Assembly: GCA_031266115.1 (NCBI GenBank)
Contig: JAISBQ010000338.1
Location: 1-6,455 of the forward strand
Reading direction: 5' to 3'
DNA from: Bifidobacteriaceae bacterium
Lineage (GTDB): Bacteria; Actinomycetota; Actinomycetes; Actinomycetales; WQXJ01
Length of the DNA: 6,455 nucleotides
Below the pieces are notes generated by a model that saw nothing but the letters and a program-made list of their open reading frames with translations, was not told the origin of the DNA and made no database searches. How positions within the stretch are numbered: position 1 is the stretch's first letter; every line of letters starts with the position of its first letter. A program made the translations under genes and the position numbers. Below are positions 4,947 to 6,455 of this stretch, in pieces.

Positions 4947-5613
4947 GCGCCATCGACCCGGCCGCGACGCGGGCATGACCCTTGTCGAACTCTCCGTGAC
5001 CTGCCTCATGCTCGCCATGGTGCTGCTCTTGGTCGCCAGCATGGCGATCTCCCTCATGGGAACCAACCACTCCACCCTCGTGCGCGGACGAGACACCGAC
5101 GAGGCCCGTGTCGGGATGGCCGAGTTGGCCACCGCTCTCGACAGGATCACGACACCATCGGCGATCGATGACGCAAACCGAACGACCGCCATCGTCCATG
5201 CCGGACCGGACCGCATCGTGTTTTGGGCGGCCCTCGACACCCCTGTGGCCCTCGACTCCCATGCGGTCCAGGAGACCCCGGCGGCCTCAGCCCTCGCCGT
5301 GGTGACAGCGGAACGTTGCGAGGACTCGCGCATGGTCCTGGCGGTATCCGAGACGCCACCCGATCCTGACTCCTCGCCCTGCGAGCAGGCATCGAGCACC
5401 GTGATCGCCCGGCACGTGACCACCGAGGTCTTCGACTACTACTCCCGCGGGCCCGACAGCGACCGCCTGACCAATCCCCACTCCGCGCTCGGTGACATCG
5501 GTTCGGTGGAGGCGACTGTCGCCATCGGCGATGAGGTGTCGGCCGGCACGGACCGGCCGGCCCCCTCGACGGTCATCCGGCGGTTCCACCTCACCCAGTG
5601 GAAGGAGTTCTGA
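4939..5613 (+). CDS. PilW-like minor prepilin
   Basis: Minor pilin of the same complex. The 224-residue precursor has a 12-residue basic leader, cleavage after Gly12 (RDAG^MTLVELSV) and Glu at mature position 5 (residue 17). The hydrophobic helix runs to about residue 41 and contains Cys22. The rest is a soluble head with many short beta-like stretches and two cysteines, 127 and 148, that could form a disulfide. The conserved type III N-terminal signal and the position between PilV-like and PilX-like genes support a PilW/GspJ-type role. Outside the N-terminus I see no recognisable domain, which is usual for this fast-evolving family. Start overlaps the upstream stop and the next gene begins three bases after its own stop, so the three minor pilins are likely co-translated. 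Confidence 0.8.
   Translation: MTKRHRPGRDAGMTLVELSVTCLMLAMVLLLVASMAISLMGTNHSTLVRGRDTDEARVGMAELATALDRITTPSAIDDANRTTAIVHAGPDRIVFWAALDTPVALDSHAVQETPAASALAVVTAERCEDSRMVLAVSETPPDPDSSPCEQASSTVIARHVTTEVFDYYSRGPDSDRLTNPHSALGDIGSVEATVAIGDEVSAGTDRPAPSTVIRRFHLTQWKEF
5602..5607 (+). promoter_or_regulatory. Ribosome binding site of the PilX-like gene
   Basis: AAGGAG sits in the last codons of the upstream gene, nine bases before the ATG at 5617. Confidence 0.7.
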
Positions 5614-5616
5614 GCG

Positions 5617-6455
5617 ATGAGAGCTCTTCCCCGGCGGCGGCGAGCCCCCAGGTGCGATGACGGAGTGTCGGCGGTGGTGGTGATCGTCTCGTTCTTCATG
5701 GTCATGGCGATGGCGGCGACCACCGCCACCTTCGTGACAACCTCGACTCGCCGCGCACGCCATGAACAGGACTCCGGCCGTGCCCTGCGAGCTGCCGAGT
5801 CCGGCATCCACGACTTCCTCACCCGCCTGCGCATGAACCCCGACTACCTGGCGATTCCCGGCGACCGCGACGGAGCGTACTGCGAGAACCCCGCCGCACC
5901 CACGCCTGAGCCCATCGTGTTTGTTGCGACTCTGTGCGGCTGGGACACCTCCACCCCCACGGGTTGGGTGGCACCAGACGGCTCCACCGATGCCACGACA
6001 TTCGACCGCCCGCAGTTCCACTACGAGATCGTCGACGTGGACCTGGAACGCAAATCGGTGCTCATCGAATCGACCGGCCGCTCCTCCGCGGCTGCCGCAG
6101 CCTCAGGCGGACATGGCCGCCACACCGTTTATCGGACTCTGCGCGCACGGGTGGCGGTGCCCGCGCCCTCGGACTACCTGTATTGGAGCGACTTCGAGTT
6201 GGCCGATCCAACAGACCGCACCACCTACCCGGACAACGATGCCTATCCTCACGCCCAGAACACCTCGACGATGTGCGGGGCCGGATGGTCCCTGAACACA
6301 CCGACCGGCGACTTGGGCTACGGATGGCAGGAGGGGATTCCCACACGTCTGTACATGGCGGACGGTTCGGCGAAGCCCTGCCACCAGCCCGGTTTCACCG
6401 CCCAGGATGTTCTGGAGGGGCCGGTCCATTCCAACGACATGATCCGGTCGCGGGG
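5617..6455 (+). CDS. PilX/GspK-like minor pilin, 3' end cut by window
   Basis: The frame is open to the window edge with 279 complete codons. The N-terminus MRALPRRRRAPRCDDG is basic and is followed by a hydrophobic segment, VSAVVVIVSFFMVMAMAATTA (17-37). This resembles a prepilin signal with Gly16 before the cut. Mature position 5 is Val, not Glu, as is typical of GspK/PilX-type proteins that sit at the pilus tip. RALRAAESGIHDFL (55-68) matches the family helix in which A-x-E-S/A-G recurs. Further on, DYLYWSDFE (186-194) and EGPVHSND (267-274) resemble motifs I recall from actinobacterial PilX-N-domain proteins. Cysteines are at 13, 89, 107, 220 and 255. It would cap the minor pilin complex with the two upstream products. 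The assignment rests on the N-terminus, gene order and these motifs. Confidence 0.75.
   Translation, partial: MRALPRRRRAPRCDDGVSAVVVIVSFFMVMAMAATTATFVTTSTRRARHEQDSGRALRAAESGIHDFLTRLRMNPDYLAIPGDRDGAYCENPAAPTPEPIVFVATLCGWDTSTPTGWVAPDGSTDATTFDRPQFHYEIVDVDLERKSVLIESTGRSSAAAAASGGHGRHTVYRTLRARVAVPAPSDYLYWSDFELADPTDRTTYPDNDAYPHAQNTSTMCGAGWSLNTPTGDLGYGWQEGIPTRLYMADGSAKPCHQPGFTAQDVLEGPVHSNDMIRSR

Noticed and set aside
4683..5423. Minus-strand 246-residue frame opposite the PilV/PilW junction
   Set aside because: It is antisense to two well-supported prepilin genes, with no ribosome binding site and no domain.

Overview
The window is high-GC DNA with GC-biased third codon positions, Ala/Gly/Val/Arg-rich proteins and purine-rich AGGAGG-type ribosome binding sites. 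The zinc lipoprotein and the prepilin set fit a Gram-positive actinobacterium, perhaps of the Micrococcales; the genus cannot be fixed from this sequence.

Region 1-523 has no convincing gene. It holds two tandem copies, at an exact period of 83 bp, of a palindromic element with arms GAGTTTCAGGTT / AACCTGAAACTC. A 15-bp perfect inverted repeat, a smaller hairpin and an imperfect 15-nt direct repeat follow. A perfect 9-bp GC-rich stem abuts the stop codon of the next gene and may be its terminator.

Region 524-1888 (minus strand) encodes an AztD-like zinc metallochaperone lipoprotein. It has the family's histidine motifs and an added C-terminal His/acidic tail. About 330 bp upstream of its likely start is a perfect 13-bp palindrome GAGAATGATTCTC resembling an actinobacterial Zur operator. 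It lies next to a minus-strand TATGCT -10-like hexamer, so the gene is probably switched on by zinc starvation. The implied leader is about 310 nt long and contains two hairpin or palindrome structures. No aztABC transporter genes are visible.

Region 2229-2997 is a long divergent intergenic stretch without a convincing gene. Its last 120 bases, just before the pilin gene, are packed with short hairpins and look like a structured 5' leader.

Region 2998-6455 (plus strand) is a type IV pilus (or type II secretion-like) prepilin operon. It runs major pilin, then a PilV-like minor pilin carrying Ig-like domains, then a PilW-like minor pilin, then a PilX/GspK-like minor pilin that is cut by the window end. 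The last three genes are tightly coupled: an 8-bp overlap, then a 3-base gap. The pilin is set apart from them by a strong 13-bp hairpin that could lower downstream expression. The minor pilins would form the priming or tip complex on which the major pilin polymerises. No assembly ATPase, platform protein or prepilin peptidase is present in the window.

Nothing here is a clearly new system. The most interesting points are the 83-bp palindromic repeat pair, the apparently solitary Zur-controlled AztD with a metal-binding-like tail, the hairpin-rich pilin leader, and the Ig-decorated minor pilin.
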